A stretch of 64,000 nucleotides of DNA from Geopsychrobacter electrodiphilus DSM 16401 (lineage in GTDB: Bacteria > Desulfobacterota > Desulfuromonadia > Desulfuromonadales > Geopsychrobacteraceae). Shown piece after piece: positions 48,975 to 58,717 of the stretch. The translations under genes were made by a program, and so were the position numbers. Numbering within the stretch: the first letter of the stretch is position 1; each line of letters begins with the position of its first letter. The stretch lies in the NCBI RefSeq assembly GCF_000384395.1, contig NZ_ARWE01000001.1, positions 2,640,501 through 2,704,500 on the forward strand, in the 5' to 3' direction. The notes under the pieces are model-generated. The model saw only the letters and a program-made list of their open reading frames with translations. It ran no database searches and was not told where the DNA came from.

Positions 48975-49313
48975 GAAATAAAACTTTCAAGTTCTCTTGC
49001 GAGTTAAGGAGTCCCTCTTCAATAGTAAATTTGAAGAATACCACTTTCCTTGCGTATCGGGGAGATAGAAATGAAAGGGCGACCGCACTCGCGGCCGGGA
49101 TTCGCCGCTTCCGGGTTACTTTCCAAAAGGAGATTGGAGAGAGAAACATCAGGGACCTGATGTGTGTTTTCGCAACATTGAACCCTGCCAACTATGTGCT
49201 GCTATTGTTTAAAATCAGCGGGAGGATCCATCTACAGAAAAAGGCAGAGTGAATGTTATTCCCCTGCCGGTTGCCTTAATGGAAAAAATGGATCAAAAGT
49301 TTTCCAGGTTTAT
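48975..49313. other. Gene-free gap between the MYG1 gene and the kinase operon
   Basis: About 340 bases. Short open frames exist on both strands but none has a ribosome site, a known motif or protein-like composition. I see no clear terminator or promoter in it. Confidence 0.5.
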
Positions 49314-51665
49314 TCACAATGCCGCGCCCATGCCATAAAGCATGTCGTCTATCTTGTTCAAAAGTGTTTCCGGAGAAAACGGTTTTTGAAGAAAATTTAA
49401 ATCATTCATTCTGTGGCTTTCTGCGCTAGCGTGAAGCTCGCCATAACCAGAGATAAAAAGAATATTTGTATCCTTTTTTATGGCTAATATTTTATTTGCC
49501 ATCTCAGTACCGGTCATCCCGGGCAGACCGACGTCGGTTATTACAAGGTCCAGATCCGCCTTTTTATCCATCCACAAATCTAACGCCTCAAGGGGATTTT
49601 TACCCAGAAAAACAGTGTGGCCGGCCCCTGCCAGTATTTGTTCAAGGAGAGAAAGAACCGCATCCTCATCATCGACAACCAGAATACTTTTGGGCGATCT
49701 CTTCAGCAGTTCCCCGGCGGGTTCTGTTTTTTCGGTAACAACTTCCTCCTGGGCCACGGGCAGATAAATTGAAAATTTTGTTCCCTCGCCAGGGAGACTG
49801 TTCACAAGAACATAGCCGCCCGATTGCTTCACAATGCCATAAACAGTCGAGAGTCCGAGCCCTGTCCCCTGCCCCTGTTCTTTGGTCGTAAAAAATGGAT
49901 CAAAAATTTTCTCTTTAATCTTCAGAGGAATACCACAGCCGTCGTCCTCGACCGTAATCAGGCCAAAGGATTCATAAGGCTCCGGCAAAAAAGAATAGCG
50001 TTTTTTATCCGGCAGCTCAGACTGACCCACTTGCACCCGAATAACCCCTTCATTCTCTCCGATGGCATCCCTGGCGTTCACCACCAGATTGACCAGAATC
50101 TGTTCAGCCTGCGTCGGGTCGACCTGAACAAATACAGGATGGTCAGACAGGCACAATTTCAGCTGAATATTTTCACGCAGCAGTTTCTTTAGTAAGTCCT
50201 TGAAATCCGTCACCAGCAGATTCAGGTCAAGGGTCTGTATCTGAAAAACCTGTCGACGGCTGAAAGCCAAAAGTTGTCGGGTCAGGTTTTCGGCTTTTTT
50301 AGCCGCCATCATCATTTTTTCAATATCCTTGAAGGTTTTATTCTCCGGACTTAACCTGTTACTGACCATATGTCCGTAACCCAGGATGATGGTCAAAATA
50401 TTATTAAAATCGTGAGCTATGCCCCCGGCCAATTGGCCAACTGCCTGGATTTTTTGAGATTGCCGAAGCTCATCTTCAAGTTCGAGGGCCTGGGTGATAT
50501 CATTTTTAACGGAGACATAATTTGTCGTCACCCCCAACTCATTACGTACCGGCGAAATTGTTGTTTCTTCGGTATACAGGGTACCGTCTTTTTTCTTACT
50601 CACGAAGCGTCCACGCCAGGTTTCACCACGCGCAAGTGTATCCCGCACCTCCGCATAAAACTTCGCACTCTTCCCTTTAGGGTTCAACATGCGCAAAGTC
50701 TCACCAAGAGCGTCCTGCCGGCTGTGGCCCGTCATCTTTTCAAAGGCCGGATTTAAATACTGGATAGAACCAGCCTGATCCGTTATCACAATCGCTTCCG
50801 CCGCCTGCTCAACGGCAGACTGCAGTAGCTTCAGTCCCGCTTCAGCTTGTTTGCGGGCGGTTATATTCTGAAAAACGCAGTAGGTCTGCCGCACACTGCC
50901 GTCTTCGCGGTAACCAATACAACCTTCAAGCGCTACATCTAAATAATGCCCAGCGCTGTGCTTCATTCTGAAGCGAACATCATGGATATGACCGCGCTGC
51001 TTAAATAGGGAGAAATTCTTTTCAAGGACGGGAATCCAATCAGGGTGCAAAAAATCCGCGAAAGGTTCACCTAGCACTTCCTCGCGGGTGTAGCCTAGAG
51101 CTTTCAACCAGGCGGGATTTACATCAAGAACAAGACCATTCACGTCGAGAGACTGATAGGCGAGAGGGGCGTTGTCATACAGAGCCCTGTATTTCTCCTC
51201 GCTCGCACGTAATGCTCTGGTCTTCTCGGCCACCAGAGCTTCCAGGCGCCCATTTAAATCGCGTAAATCGTTCTCCGCGCGCTTGACCCTCAGCATGACT
51301 TTGACCCTGGAGACGAACTCGACATTGTCAAAAGGCCGCAGAATAAAATCATCGGCCCCAGCCTCAAGCCCTCTGGCCTTAAATTGAGCCGGGGCGTTAT
51401 GGGCGGTCAGCAGGATCAAGGACATTTGTGCGGTGCGACTGTCAGCCTTCAGCTGGCGGCACATTTCAATCCCGTCCATTTCCGGCATTTGCACATCAAT
51501 CAGGGCGCAGTGGATCTGATTTTCACGGGCAAGCCGAATGCCTTCGGCGGCATTGGAAGCTGTAAATATCTTGATGAGGGGAAAATATTCTTTAACGAGA
51601 CTACGAAGAACGATCAGGTTATCCTGGCGATCATCGACAATCAACAGGGCAATTTTGTCAACCAT
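49314..51665 (-). CDS. Hybrid sensor histidine kinase (REC-PAS-PAS-HisKA-HATPase-REC)
   Basis: A 783-residue soluble kinase. An N-terminal receiver (about 5-120, phospho-Asp57) is followed by a coiled link, two PAS domains (about 155-275 and 280-400), a HisKA domain with His418 in [11 protein letters not shown], a HATPase_c domain (about 510-640, VNARDA, DDGCGI and GTGLGLSTV) and a C-terminal receiver (about 660-780). No membrane helix. It is the last gene of the cheR-kinase-kinase run, 21 bases after the larger kinase. It could be a phosphorelay partner of that kinase. Confidence 0.93.
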   Translation of the reverse strand: MVDKIALLIVDDRQDNLIVLRSLVKEYFPLIKIFTASNAAEGIRLARENQIHCALIDVQMPEMDGIEMCRQLKADSRTAQMSLILLTAHNAPAQFKARGLEAGADDFILRPFDNVEFVSRVKVMLRVKRAENDLRDLNGRLEALVAEKTRALRASEEKYRALYDNAPLAYQSLDVNGLVLDVNPAWLKALGYTREEVLGEPFADFLHPDWIPVLEKNFSLFKQRGHIHDVRFRMKHSAGHYLDVALEGCIGYREDGSVRQTYCVFQNITARKQAEAGLKLLQSAVEQAAEAIVITDQAGSIQYLNPAFEKMTGHSRQDALGETLRMLNPKGKSAKFYAEVRDTLARGETWRGRFVSKKKDGTLYTEETTISPVRNELGVTTNYVSVKNDITQALELEDELRQSQKIQAVGQLAGGIAHDFNNILTIILGYGHMVSNRLSPENKTFKDIEKMMMAAKKAENLTRQLLAFSRRQVFQIQTLDLNLLVTDFKDLLKKLLRENIQLKLCLSDHPVFVQVDPTQAEQILVNLVVNARDAIGENEGVIRVQVGQSELPDKKRYSFLPEPYESFGLITVEDDGCGIPLKIKEKIFDPFFTTKEQGQGTGLGLSTVYGIVKQSGGYVLVNSLPGEGTKFSIYLPVAQEEVVTEKTEPAGELLKRSPKSILVVDDEDAVLSLLEQILAGAGHTVFLGKNPLEALDLWMDKKADLDLVITDVGLPGMTGTEMANKILAIKKDTNILFISGYGELHASAESHRMNDLNFLQKPFSPETLLNKIDDMLYGMGAAL

Positions 51666-51686
51666 GGTACGGGCCCCCTCCCTTTT

Positions 51687-54600
51687 TTAGGTTAGCCATT
51701 TGCGCACCTTCGCTTGCAGATCCGCCGGATCGAAAGGCTTGGACAAATAATCATTACAACCGATCGCCAGCATCTTCTCGCGATCACCTTTCATGGCGTT
51801 AGCCGTCAGGGCAATAATCGGAATTCCGGCCAACGCCGGGTTACTCTTGATCTTTTGCGTCGCGTCCATGCCGCTCATCACTGGCAGATGCATATCCATC
51901 AGGATCAGTCCGGGGCGCAACTTTTCCGCCATCTCAACCCCCTGTTCGCCATCGATTGCGGCGATGATCACACAGTCCTCATTTGCCAGGGTTGAGGAGA
52001 TGGTAAACAGATTATCCGGGTTATCCTCAACGACCAGCACGGTTCTGTTCGCGTTCAGACTCAGAGTTAACTGCGGTTGCGCCTCGACAACTTCCGGCCT
52101 GGCTGGCACTGGTTCAAGCAGTGAGTGGACCGCAGCGATGAGTTGCGCCTTATTGACTGAACCCTTCTGGATCAATTGATGAACATGATTGTATTTGAGC
52201 CGTGCCCGATCCTGGGCAGTCAGCTCTTTAGCGGTCAAAACCAAAACGGGTAGTTTCTCGGTCCAGGGTGTAGAGCGGATGGTCGCCAACACCTCAAAAC
52301 CATCGACCCCGGGCATCATCAAATCAAGCACCATACCGTCTGGCACTGATCTTTTGACACTGGCCAACCCCTCGGTGCCGTCACTGGCCAAGGTCACGCT
52401 GTAACCACTCTCCTCCAAGGCCATCCGCACCTGGAGTGCGGCAGTTTCGTTATCCTCCACGACCAGTATTTTGCGCCTTACCGGTGTAGTCAAACCTATT
52501 GTGCCAAGCTCCAGCTGCTGCAAGGTGGCAAGCAGGCCACTCAAAAACTTTTTATTGGTGAGCACCCCCTTGGCAATAACCCTTTTTGCCGACGCCTTCA
52601 GACGACTACGCTCTGCGGCGGTCAGATCTTTCGCCGTCAGAATGATCACCGCCAGCCCAGACAAAACCGGATCCTTTTGCAGTTCATCCAGCACCATATA
52701 GCCATCGACATCGGGCATCATCAGGTCAAGAAGTAACACATCAGGCGGATATTCCTTAACAATCCGCAGTGCCGCTTCTCCACCATCGGCCTGTGTGACC
52801 AGATAACCCTCATCAGTCAGCGCTGCTTCGATATAATTACGCGCGACGGCATCATCATCGGCAATCAGGATGCGCTTGACCTGTTTATGAGAGCCAATCC
52901 TTTCTAACTCGGTGCAGAGCAGGTTTCTGTCGATCGGCTTTGTCAAATATCCGGCAGCGCCCAAGGCCACGCCCGTCGCCCTGTCTTCGCTGACCGAGAG
53001 CATGGTCACTGGAATATCTGCAGTATCTGGATTATTTTTAATCCCGCGGAGGACTTCCCAGCCATCCATATCGGGCATTAGAATATCAAGTGTAATAGCG
53101 AAAGGGTGGTGTTCTTTTGCCAGTTGCAATCCCTGCCTGCCGCTCGACGCGACAATCACTTCATACCCTGCCGCCTTCAGATGTCTGGCCACCAGTTCAC
53201 GCACCTCGCGTTCGTCATCAATCACCAGAATGGTACGCTGCATAGAACGGCCAGGGAGAGTCTCTGCTTTAAGCGCAGTCATGCTCGAATTTTCACCCGC
53301 AGTTCGAACCTTTGCCACCGACATTTTTAACGGCAGTTCGAGAGTAAAGGTGCTCCCCTGACCAAAGGTACTTTCAACCAGAATCTGACCACCCAATAAT
53401 GTCGCCAGCTTTTGGCAGATGGAAAGCCCCAGCCCCGTCCCTTCATGTTTTCGTGTGGTCGTACCGTCTGCCTGGCGGAATTCATCAAAGATGTGCGTCA
53501 GGTCTCCCGGCAAAATACCGATGCCGGTATCGCTAACCTCACAGCGCAGGGTCTGCGCTGTTGCGGTCACGTTCAGGGTTATCTCCCCTTGTTCGGTGAA
53601 CTTGATCGCGTTGGAAAGCAGGTTCAAAAGGATCTGATGCAGTTTCTCCTCGTCGGATTCAATCGCGGGAAGCGTATCAAGGTTCAGTGAAATTGCCAGA
53701 TTTTTGTTTTCGGCGAGGGGACGGACGGTGTCAAGCGCACGCTGAACAACCTGATTGACGTCGAAAACTGCGGGGAAAATATCCATGCGGCCCGATTCGA
53801 TCTTGGCCAAATCGAGGATATCGTTAATCAGGTTCAGCAGCTGACGACCGTTTCTTTCGATTACTTCCAGAAAGTTTTTCTCTTCGTCTGGGTCCTTGCC
53901 GGTGCCACGCGAGATCATCAACTGCGAAAGGGCCAGCACACTGTTCAATGGCGTGCGCAGCTCATGGCTCATATTGGATAAAAATTCGGACTTGAGACGA
54001 TCCGCTTCTTCGACCTGGGTGCGTCGCGATTCCAGTTCAGCCGCCGTCCCGCGCAGTTCATCCGCCTGCTCGCGTAATTCCTCGGATTGGGAAACTAATT
54101 CCTCGGTATTGATTTGCAGCTCCTCGTTCTTTTCCGCGAGCTCAAGCGCCTGCCTCTGGGTTTTCAGATTGGCCAGCACGTTAACCAGAGCACTGCTCAC
54201 GGGCATCCAACACACCTGCAAAATTTCCAGGCATTCAGCCGAGTAACTATGCAGACTGGCGAGTGAGACCACCGCCTTCACTTCGCCGCGTTCTAGAAGG
54301 GGGATGGTAATGATCTCACGCGGTAGCACCTGACCGGCAACTGCATTGAAGGTAAAGCGGGTATCGGCAGGGATATCACGGATGAGTTCGATCTGTTTTG
54401 AGGCCAGCGCGACCCCGATCTCCCCTTCCAGACTGGTGGCATTAAAAGGCGGCAAAGAGTCCGGTCCGGTACCGATCGAGGTCACAATTTCAAAGCTGTC
54501 GCCATCGCTACTGCGCAGGTAAAATGCGGCCAGACGCGATCCCGTAATCTCGATCAACTTCTTCAGGAGTATCCGGGAGAACTCTTGCACCGATTCGACC

Positions 54601-55769
54601 GCAATAATCGATTGAAAAATTGCACTGTTGCCACGTTGCACATTCATTTTCGCTTCAATTGAGCCAGCCAACTCATTGAAGGCTCTGGCCAGAAAACCGA
54701 GCTCGTCGGCGCGATGAATATCATTGCGTACTGCCAGTTCGCCATTTTGTTGTCGGCTTGCAACATTTTTCATGCTCACAAGTGGGCCCACAATCCTTTT
54801 AGAAATAGCGAAAGAGTAAAAAATAATGATTGCGGAGGAGAGAACGAAAATGATCAGCAAATTCATCAAGAGTTCTCTGGCCGGAGCATAGACTTCAGCG
54901 GCATCCTGCTTTGAGACAAATCCCCAATTTACCCGTGGTATGTGCTTATAAGCCGCCAGAACTTTTACACCGCGATAATCATTGACCTCAATGACACCTT
55001 CGCGCCCCTGCGCGGCAAGAACTGCGGGAAGGGCTTTGATCGTCAGGTTCAATGGAGCGTTTTCATGCCATCTTAATTCGTTTAACGCCAATCCATCCTT
55101 ACTGACAATGAGAGTCTCCCCTGTTTTTCCCATTCCGGTGCGATCCATCAGGAGTCTATAGATAGAATCTTTCAGATCGATGCGGGCGACCAGAATGGCG
55201 TTAATTTGTGCATGATTGACAAGATCAAATATCGGCGTCGAAAACGCCATCGCAGGCGCGTGAAGGTCCGCTGAATAATAAATGTCCTCGATAAAGGTGG
55301 CTCCAGATTTTAGCGGGCCGTTGAAAGACGGGTCACTCAGCCTGGAGAGTCCCTCACGCGACGCGTCCGTAGAGAGCAGAATCTTTCCACTGATGGCATC
55401 GACAATATAGAGCTCGTCATAGTATCGATGTCCCAGGACGTAGCGCTGCAAAAGATTCCTGGCCGCAGCCAGATCGAGCTTATCTTCGCGGTTACCTTGT
55501 GATGAACTGAGGTCCGTGGCCATTCTTGCGAGCCCCGGATCACCCGAGATAACGTTGAGATCAGTGCTTCTATCCTCAATCCAGTTATTCACTTGCTGAA
55601 CCTTTAGGTCGCGAATAACTGAAAGTTTGGAATAGACCTGCTCCTGAAGGGTATGAACCCGTTGGAAATAGGTCACCCCTCCGAAAATAGCTGCGGGCAA
55701 CATACCCAAAATCAGAAACCAGAGTGTCAGCCAGCTGCGCATTGATTTAAAGTGAAACCTTGCAAACAT
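51687..55769 (-). CDS. Membrane hybrid sensor kinase with four receiver domains
   Basis: A 1360-residue kinase. A helix (about 12-34), a large periplasmic dCache-like sensor (about 40-295) and a second helix (about 300-322) lead to HAMP (325-378), GAF (about 390-530), a coiled coil (535-590), HisKA with His602 in SNMSHELRTPLN, and HATPase_c (about 700-812). Four receivers follow, with phospho-Asp at 895, 1015, 1149 and 1292. Receivers 1 and 4 have the usual Lys-Pro; receivers 2 and 3 read IAKG and IQKG instead. It lies between cheR and a second hybrid kinase, each 21 bases away. The ligand is unknown. Confidence 0.93.
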   Translation of the reverse strand: MFARFHFKSMRSWLTLWFLILGMLPAAIFGGVTYFQRVHTLQEQVYSKLSVIRDLKVQQVNNWIEDRSTDLNVISGDPGLARMATDLSSSQGNREDKLDLAAARNLLQRYVLGHRYYDELYIVDAISGKILLSTDASREGLSRLSDPSFNGPLKSGATFIEDIYYSADLHAPAMAFSTPIFDLVNHAQINAILVARIDLKDSIYRLLMDRTGMGKTGETLIVSKDGLALNELRWHENAPLNLTIKALPAVLAAQGREGVIEVNDYRGVKVLAAYKHIPRVNWGFVSKQDAAEVYAPARELLMNLLIIFVLSSAIIIFYSFAISKRIVGPLVSMKNVASRQQNGELAVRNDIHRADELGFLARAFNELAGSIEAKMNVQRGNSAIFQSIIAVESVQEFSRILLKKLIEITGSRLAAFYLRSSDGDSFEIVTSIGTGPDSLPPFNATSLEGEIGVALASKQIELIRDIPADTRFTFNAVAGQVLPREIITIPLLERGEVKAVVSLASLHSYSAECLEILQVCWMPVSSALVNVLANLKTQRQALELAEKNEELQINTEELVSQSEELREQADELRGTAAELESRRTQVEEADRLKSEFLSNMSHELRTPLNSVLALSQLMISRGTGKDPDEEKNFLEVIERNGRQLLNLINDILDLAKIESGRMDIFPAVFDVNQVVQRALDTVRPLAENKNLAISLNLDTLPAIESDEEKLHQILLNLLSNAIKFTEQGEITLNVTATAQTLRCEVSDTGIGILPGDLTHIFDEFRQADGTTTRKHEGTGLGLSICQKLATLLGGQILVESTFGQGSTFTLELPLKMSVAKVRTAGENSSMTALKAETLPGRSMQRTILVIDDEREVRELVARHLKAAGYEVIVASSGRQGLQLAKEHHPFAITLDILMPDMDGWEVLRGIKNNPDTADIPVTMLSVSEDRATGVALGAAGYLTKPIDRNLLCTELERIGSHKQVKRILIADDDAVARNYIEAALTDEGYLVTQADGGEAALRIVKEYPPDVLLLDLMMPDVDGYMVLDELQKDPVLSGLAVIILTAKDLTAAERSRLKASAKRVIAKGVLTNKKFLSGLLATLQQLELGTIGLTTPVRRKILVVEDNETAALQVRMALEESGYSVTLASDGTEGLASVKRSVPDGMVLDLMMPGVDGFEVLATIRSTPWTEKLPVLVLTAKELTAQDRARLKYNHVHQLIQKGSVNKAQLIAAVHSLLEPVPARPEVVEAQPQLTLSLNANRTVLVVEDNPDNLFTISSTLANEDCVIIAAIDGEQGVEMAEKLRPGLILMDMHLPVMSGMDATQKIKSNPALAGIPIIALTANAMKGDREKMLAIGCNDYLSKPFDPADLQAKVRKWLT

Positions 55770-55790
55770 CTGTAAGCACTCCTTTTGGTC

Positions 55791-56675
55791 CTAAGCCAAT
55801 TTACCCGTAAGTTTTTGGTAAATTTTATTGTGCGAATCTACAACTTTAAACCAGGGCGCGATCTCTTCGGTAAGGGTCTCAGAACTCCCCAGTACCAGAT
55901 ACCCGCCAGGGACCAATGACCGTAAAAACTTGGACAGGACACGAAGCTGCAGGTCCCGATTGAAATAAATCAGGACATTGCGACAAAAAATCAGATCGAA
56001 TTCGCCAAACACACTCTCTGCCGGAGAGTCGGTCTTTTCGGAGGTAAGATCATCCTGAGAAAAATGCACCATGCTGCGAATGGCGAGCTTCAGCATGAAA
56101 TTCTCGGCCAGGGGTTCAAAATATTTATCCACCACCCCCAGCTTGGTCTCCAACAGGCTTTCGCGCGGATATACGGCTTTGGCTGCTCGCTGTAAAGCGC
56201 TATTGTCGATATCCGTCCCAAAAAGACAATTCGTCCAATTCGCCCATGTTTTATCGCTTTTTTTCAGCGCCTCCTTAATACAGATAGCGAGAGAATAGAT
56301 CTCTTCACCAGCGGCACAGCCAGCACTCCAAACTCTGAGTTCGCGCACCCCGAGGTGACTTTTTTTCTCGATCATCTCAGGCAATATTTTCTGACTCATG
56401 ATTTCAATAACAATCGGGTCACGAAAAAATGAACTGACGTTTATGGCTATAACATCGATTAATTCATCACATTCTGCAGGGTCGTTTTCGAGCCGTTGCA
56501 GATAAAGTGCGTAATCATCCATTCCCAATTTTGCAAGCCGTGCAGCTACGCGTCTACCGAGCATGCGCGGACGATAGTGACTGAAGTCGATTCCCCGAGT
56601 CTGTTTCAAGCAGGCCAGGATATTAATAAGATCTGGGTTTAGCTGACGGATAATCTGCCCTTTCAGGTTCATCAT
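55791..56675 (-). CDS. cheR: CheR-type methyltransferase
   Basis: About 294 residues. An N-terminal all-alpha domain (DFSHYRPRMLGRRVAARL) is followed by a SAM-binding domain with VWSAGCAAGEEIYSLAI, LFGTDIDNSAL, FDLIFCRNVLIYF and GGYLVLGSSETL. It methylates glutamates of receptors in chemotaxis-like systems. ATG 56675 is used; GTG 56717 is a longer option and neither has a clear ribosome site. No CheB, CheA, CheW or receptor gene is beside it. It leads the two-kinase run. Confidence 0.9.
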   Translation of the reverse strand: MMNLKGQIIRQLNPDLINILACLKQTRGIDFSHYRPRMLGRRVAARLAKLGMDDYALYLQRLENDPAECDELIDVIAINVSSFFRDPIVIEIMSQKILPEMIEKKSHLGVRELRVWSAGCAAGEEIYSLAICIKEALKKSDKTWANWTNCLFGTDIDNSALQRAAKAVYPRESLLETKLGVVDKYFEPLAENFMLKLAIRSMVHFSQDDLTSEKTDSPAESVFGEFDLIFCRNVLIYFNRDLQLRVLSKFLRSLVPGGYLVLGSSETLTEEIAPWFKVVDSHNKIYQKLTGKLA

Positions 56676-56717
56676 ACGGCGTCGGAAAAGGAGAGGACAA
56701 AGGTCGCACTCGGCCAC

Positions 56718-57253
56718 TTACAAGGCAGGGACCGGAAGTAAACATTGCAGACAGACGCGCAAAAACCCCCTTATTTCATGTCGCTCACGAGACATGTCGA
56801 CCAATAACAGCCTGGTCAGGGTTACCATGCGCTCTCCAGGATGACGCTGATATTGCACCAGATCAAAAACCAGAGAGATCCAATTCCCAAATAACAAAAA
56901 AAAGCATGCGCAATTACGCGGATTTGAAAATCGGTCATCTGTAGGGGCGCTGATGACCGGCTAAAACACCGGTCACTAAGAACAGGATATACCTTGAAGG
57001 ATTAGATTATTCTACTTGAAACCAAAAACAAGTCAAGAAATCATATCCATTTGAAATAAAACTACTTTTTGTCATTTTAAGGGGATTAGAGATCGGACCC
57101 CCTTGATTTAATATTTGTTTTTTTGGGGGAAGAAACTAAAAAATAGTTAGTGAGGAGTTAAGTTGCACAAATGGCCCGAAAATATCAAAGAGCGGCAGAG
57201 TTCGCGCCCTGTTGAATAGTTCTACTGAATGAAGCTTTTCGACCAACCAGACC
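56718..57253. other. Long gap upstream of cheR with alternative hairpins
   Basis: About 535 AT-rich bases with no gene. CGGTCATC (56932-56939) pairs with GATGACCG (56952-56959), and TGACCGG (56954-56960) pairs with CCGGTCA (56969-56975). The two hairpins share one arm and exclude each other. They lie about 260 bases before cheR. It may hold the operon promoter or leader. I recognise no riboswitch class. Confidence 0.4.
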
Positions 57254-57295
57254 AAAAACGAGCCGATCAATACGTATATTGACCGGCTCGTTTTT
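57254..57295. terminator. Strong bidirectional terminator
   Basis: AAAAACGAGCCG (57254-57265) pairs with CGGCTCGTTTTT (57284-57295). TCAATA and TATTGA extend the stem past one mismatch. A and T runs flank it on both strands. It ends the aminotransferase transcript. Confidence 0.9.
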
Positions 57296-57353
57296 AATAT
57301 TAAAGTGGACTGTTTAGAGGCTCAACCGCATGCAGCTATTAACACAGTGATAA

Positions 57354-58643
57354 TTATCCAAGCCAGGCGCACATCCGTTCCATCGCGGTCAGCACCCGGC
57401 CGCAGTTGGCTCGCAGGAAGTCACGATCCAACCCTCGATCATCCGGCACCAGTTCAGCTGCAGCCAACGTCCTTGTGCCATCAAAATCGACATAAGCCAG
57501 CCGGATACTCAACTCGGTTGCGGGACGACCGAAGCAGGTACCTGGCAGCACAGCAACGCCGGTTTCCTCGAGCAGTCTTGTGCAAAGTTGCGCGCTGGTG
57601 GTAATGCCACGTTTTTCGAGGCGCTCGCCTAACGGGCTGAAATCAGGGAAGGCATAGAAGCCGCCATCAAGTTGCGGCAGCATCAAACCGAGCTCAGTAA
57701 GAGACGCATGCACGCTCGCGCCGAGGGCCTTAAGGATGCGCCGCGACTGCCAGAGGTAACGTTCGATCGCTTCCCCGCCTTCGAAGGCGCGCACCGCCGC
57801 ATACTGGATCGGCGCGCTGACCGAGGTAAAGCTTTCGGAAGCAACCGTCGCCATCGCCTTAACCAGCCATTCGAGCTCCGGCGGGGCAACGAAGGTCCCG
57901 AGCCGCCAGCCGCCAGCGCCGCACCATTTGCTGAGCCCGCCGCTGATGATGGTCCCTTCGGGGTAGTAGCGGGCGATGGAACGATGACCGCCATCAAACT
58001 GCAGCTCACCATAGATCTCGTCGGAGAGCATGATAATTTTATACTTGCGCGCGACCAGAGCCAGCGCCTGCAGCTCGGCATCGCTGTAGCTGTAGCCGGT
58101 CGGGTTGTTCGGATAGTTAAGGATCACTATCCGCGGTTTGGACGGATCTGCGGCGCAGACCTTCTCCAGCTCCTCGGGAGTCAGCAGCCATTTATTTTCG
58201 GCCCGCGTCGGTACCCAACGCACCGGACGACCGGTAATGTTCGCCTGAGGCGCGTAAGAAACCCAGCTCGGGGAGGGGATCACCAGCTCACCATAGTAGA
58301 CCAGCTGCAGGATGAACATCAGCTCCTTCGACCCCGGTCCGATCAAAACCTGCTGCGGTTCATAAACCAGGCCCTGAGTTCGTTCAAGATAATTAACCAC
58401 CGCCTGTTGCAAGGCCGGGAGACCACGCACCGGCAGGTAATCTTTCTGGTGCGCGTTGGCCTGCAGCGCACCGACGACCTCCTGCGGCACCGGAAAGGGC
58501 GATTGACCGAGACCGAGCTTGTAGATCTGCTTTCCGGTCGCGAGCAGGCGATTAGACAGTTCGTTGATCTCGAGGGTTGCCGAAAGGGGCAAACCCCTGA
58601 CATTGAGATTAAGATGCATTTCGTGGCTTGCGTTAGAGCTCAT
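57354..58643 (-). CDS. PLP-dependent class I/II aminotransferase
   Basis: A 429-residue fold-type I enzyme. KLGLGQSPFPVP at the N-terminus, NYPNNPTGYSYS, SDEIYGELQFDGG and PLP lysine in SGGLSKWCGAGGWRLG, with a late ELSIRLAYVDFDG holding the carboxylate-binding Arg, fit aspartate/aromatic transaminases. Substrate is not clear. I use ATG 58643 with AGGACAAT upstream; TTG 58661 is less likely. A terminator lies on each side, so it is its own unit. Confidence 0.92.
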   Translation of the reverse strand: MSSNASHEMHLNLNVRGLPLSATLEINELSNRLLATGKQIYKLGLGQSPFPVPQEVVGALQANAHQKDYLPVRGLPALQQAVVNYLERTQGLVYEPQQVLIGPGSKELMFILQLVYYGELVIPSPSWVSYAPQANITGRPVRWVPTRAENKWLLTPEELEKVCAADPSKPRIVILNYPNNPTGYSYSDAELQALALVARKYKIIMLSDEIYGELQFDGGHRSIARYYPEGTIISGGLSKWCGAGGWRLGTFVAPPELEWLVKAMATVASESFTSVSAPIQYAAVRAFEGGEAIERYLWQSRRILKALGASVHASLTELGLMLPQLDGGFYAFPDFSPLGERLEKRGITTSAQLCTRLLEETGVAVLPGTCFGRPATELSIRLAYVDFDGTRTLAAAELVPDDRGLDRDFLRANCGRVLTAMERMCAWLG

Positions 58644-58661
58644 AATTGTCCTGTCATGCAA

Positions 58662-58707
58662 AAAAAAAGACTCTGACCCGATTGTGACAACCGGGCCAGA
58701 GTCTTTA
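58662..58707 (-). terminator. Terminator after the glutamate dehydrogenase gene
   Basis: On the minus strand AAAGACTCTG and its CCCG extension pair with CGGG and CAGAGTCTTT, and a run of T follows. It ends the TRAP-uspA-gdh transcript. Confidence 0.88.
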
Positions 58708-58717
58708 CCGAGGTTCT

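Noticed and set aside
49031-49252. Small open frames in the 48975-49313 gap
   Set aside because: No ribosome site, motif or protein-like composition on either strand.
57672-58676. Plus-strand open frame of 334 codons opposite the aminotransferase
   Set aside because: A shadow of a high-GC gene in another frame, Arg-rich, with no recognisable domain.
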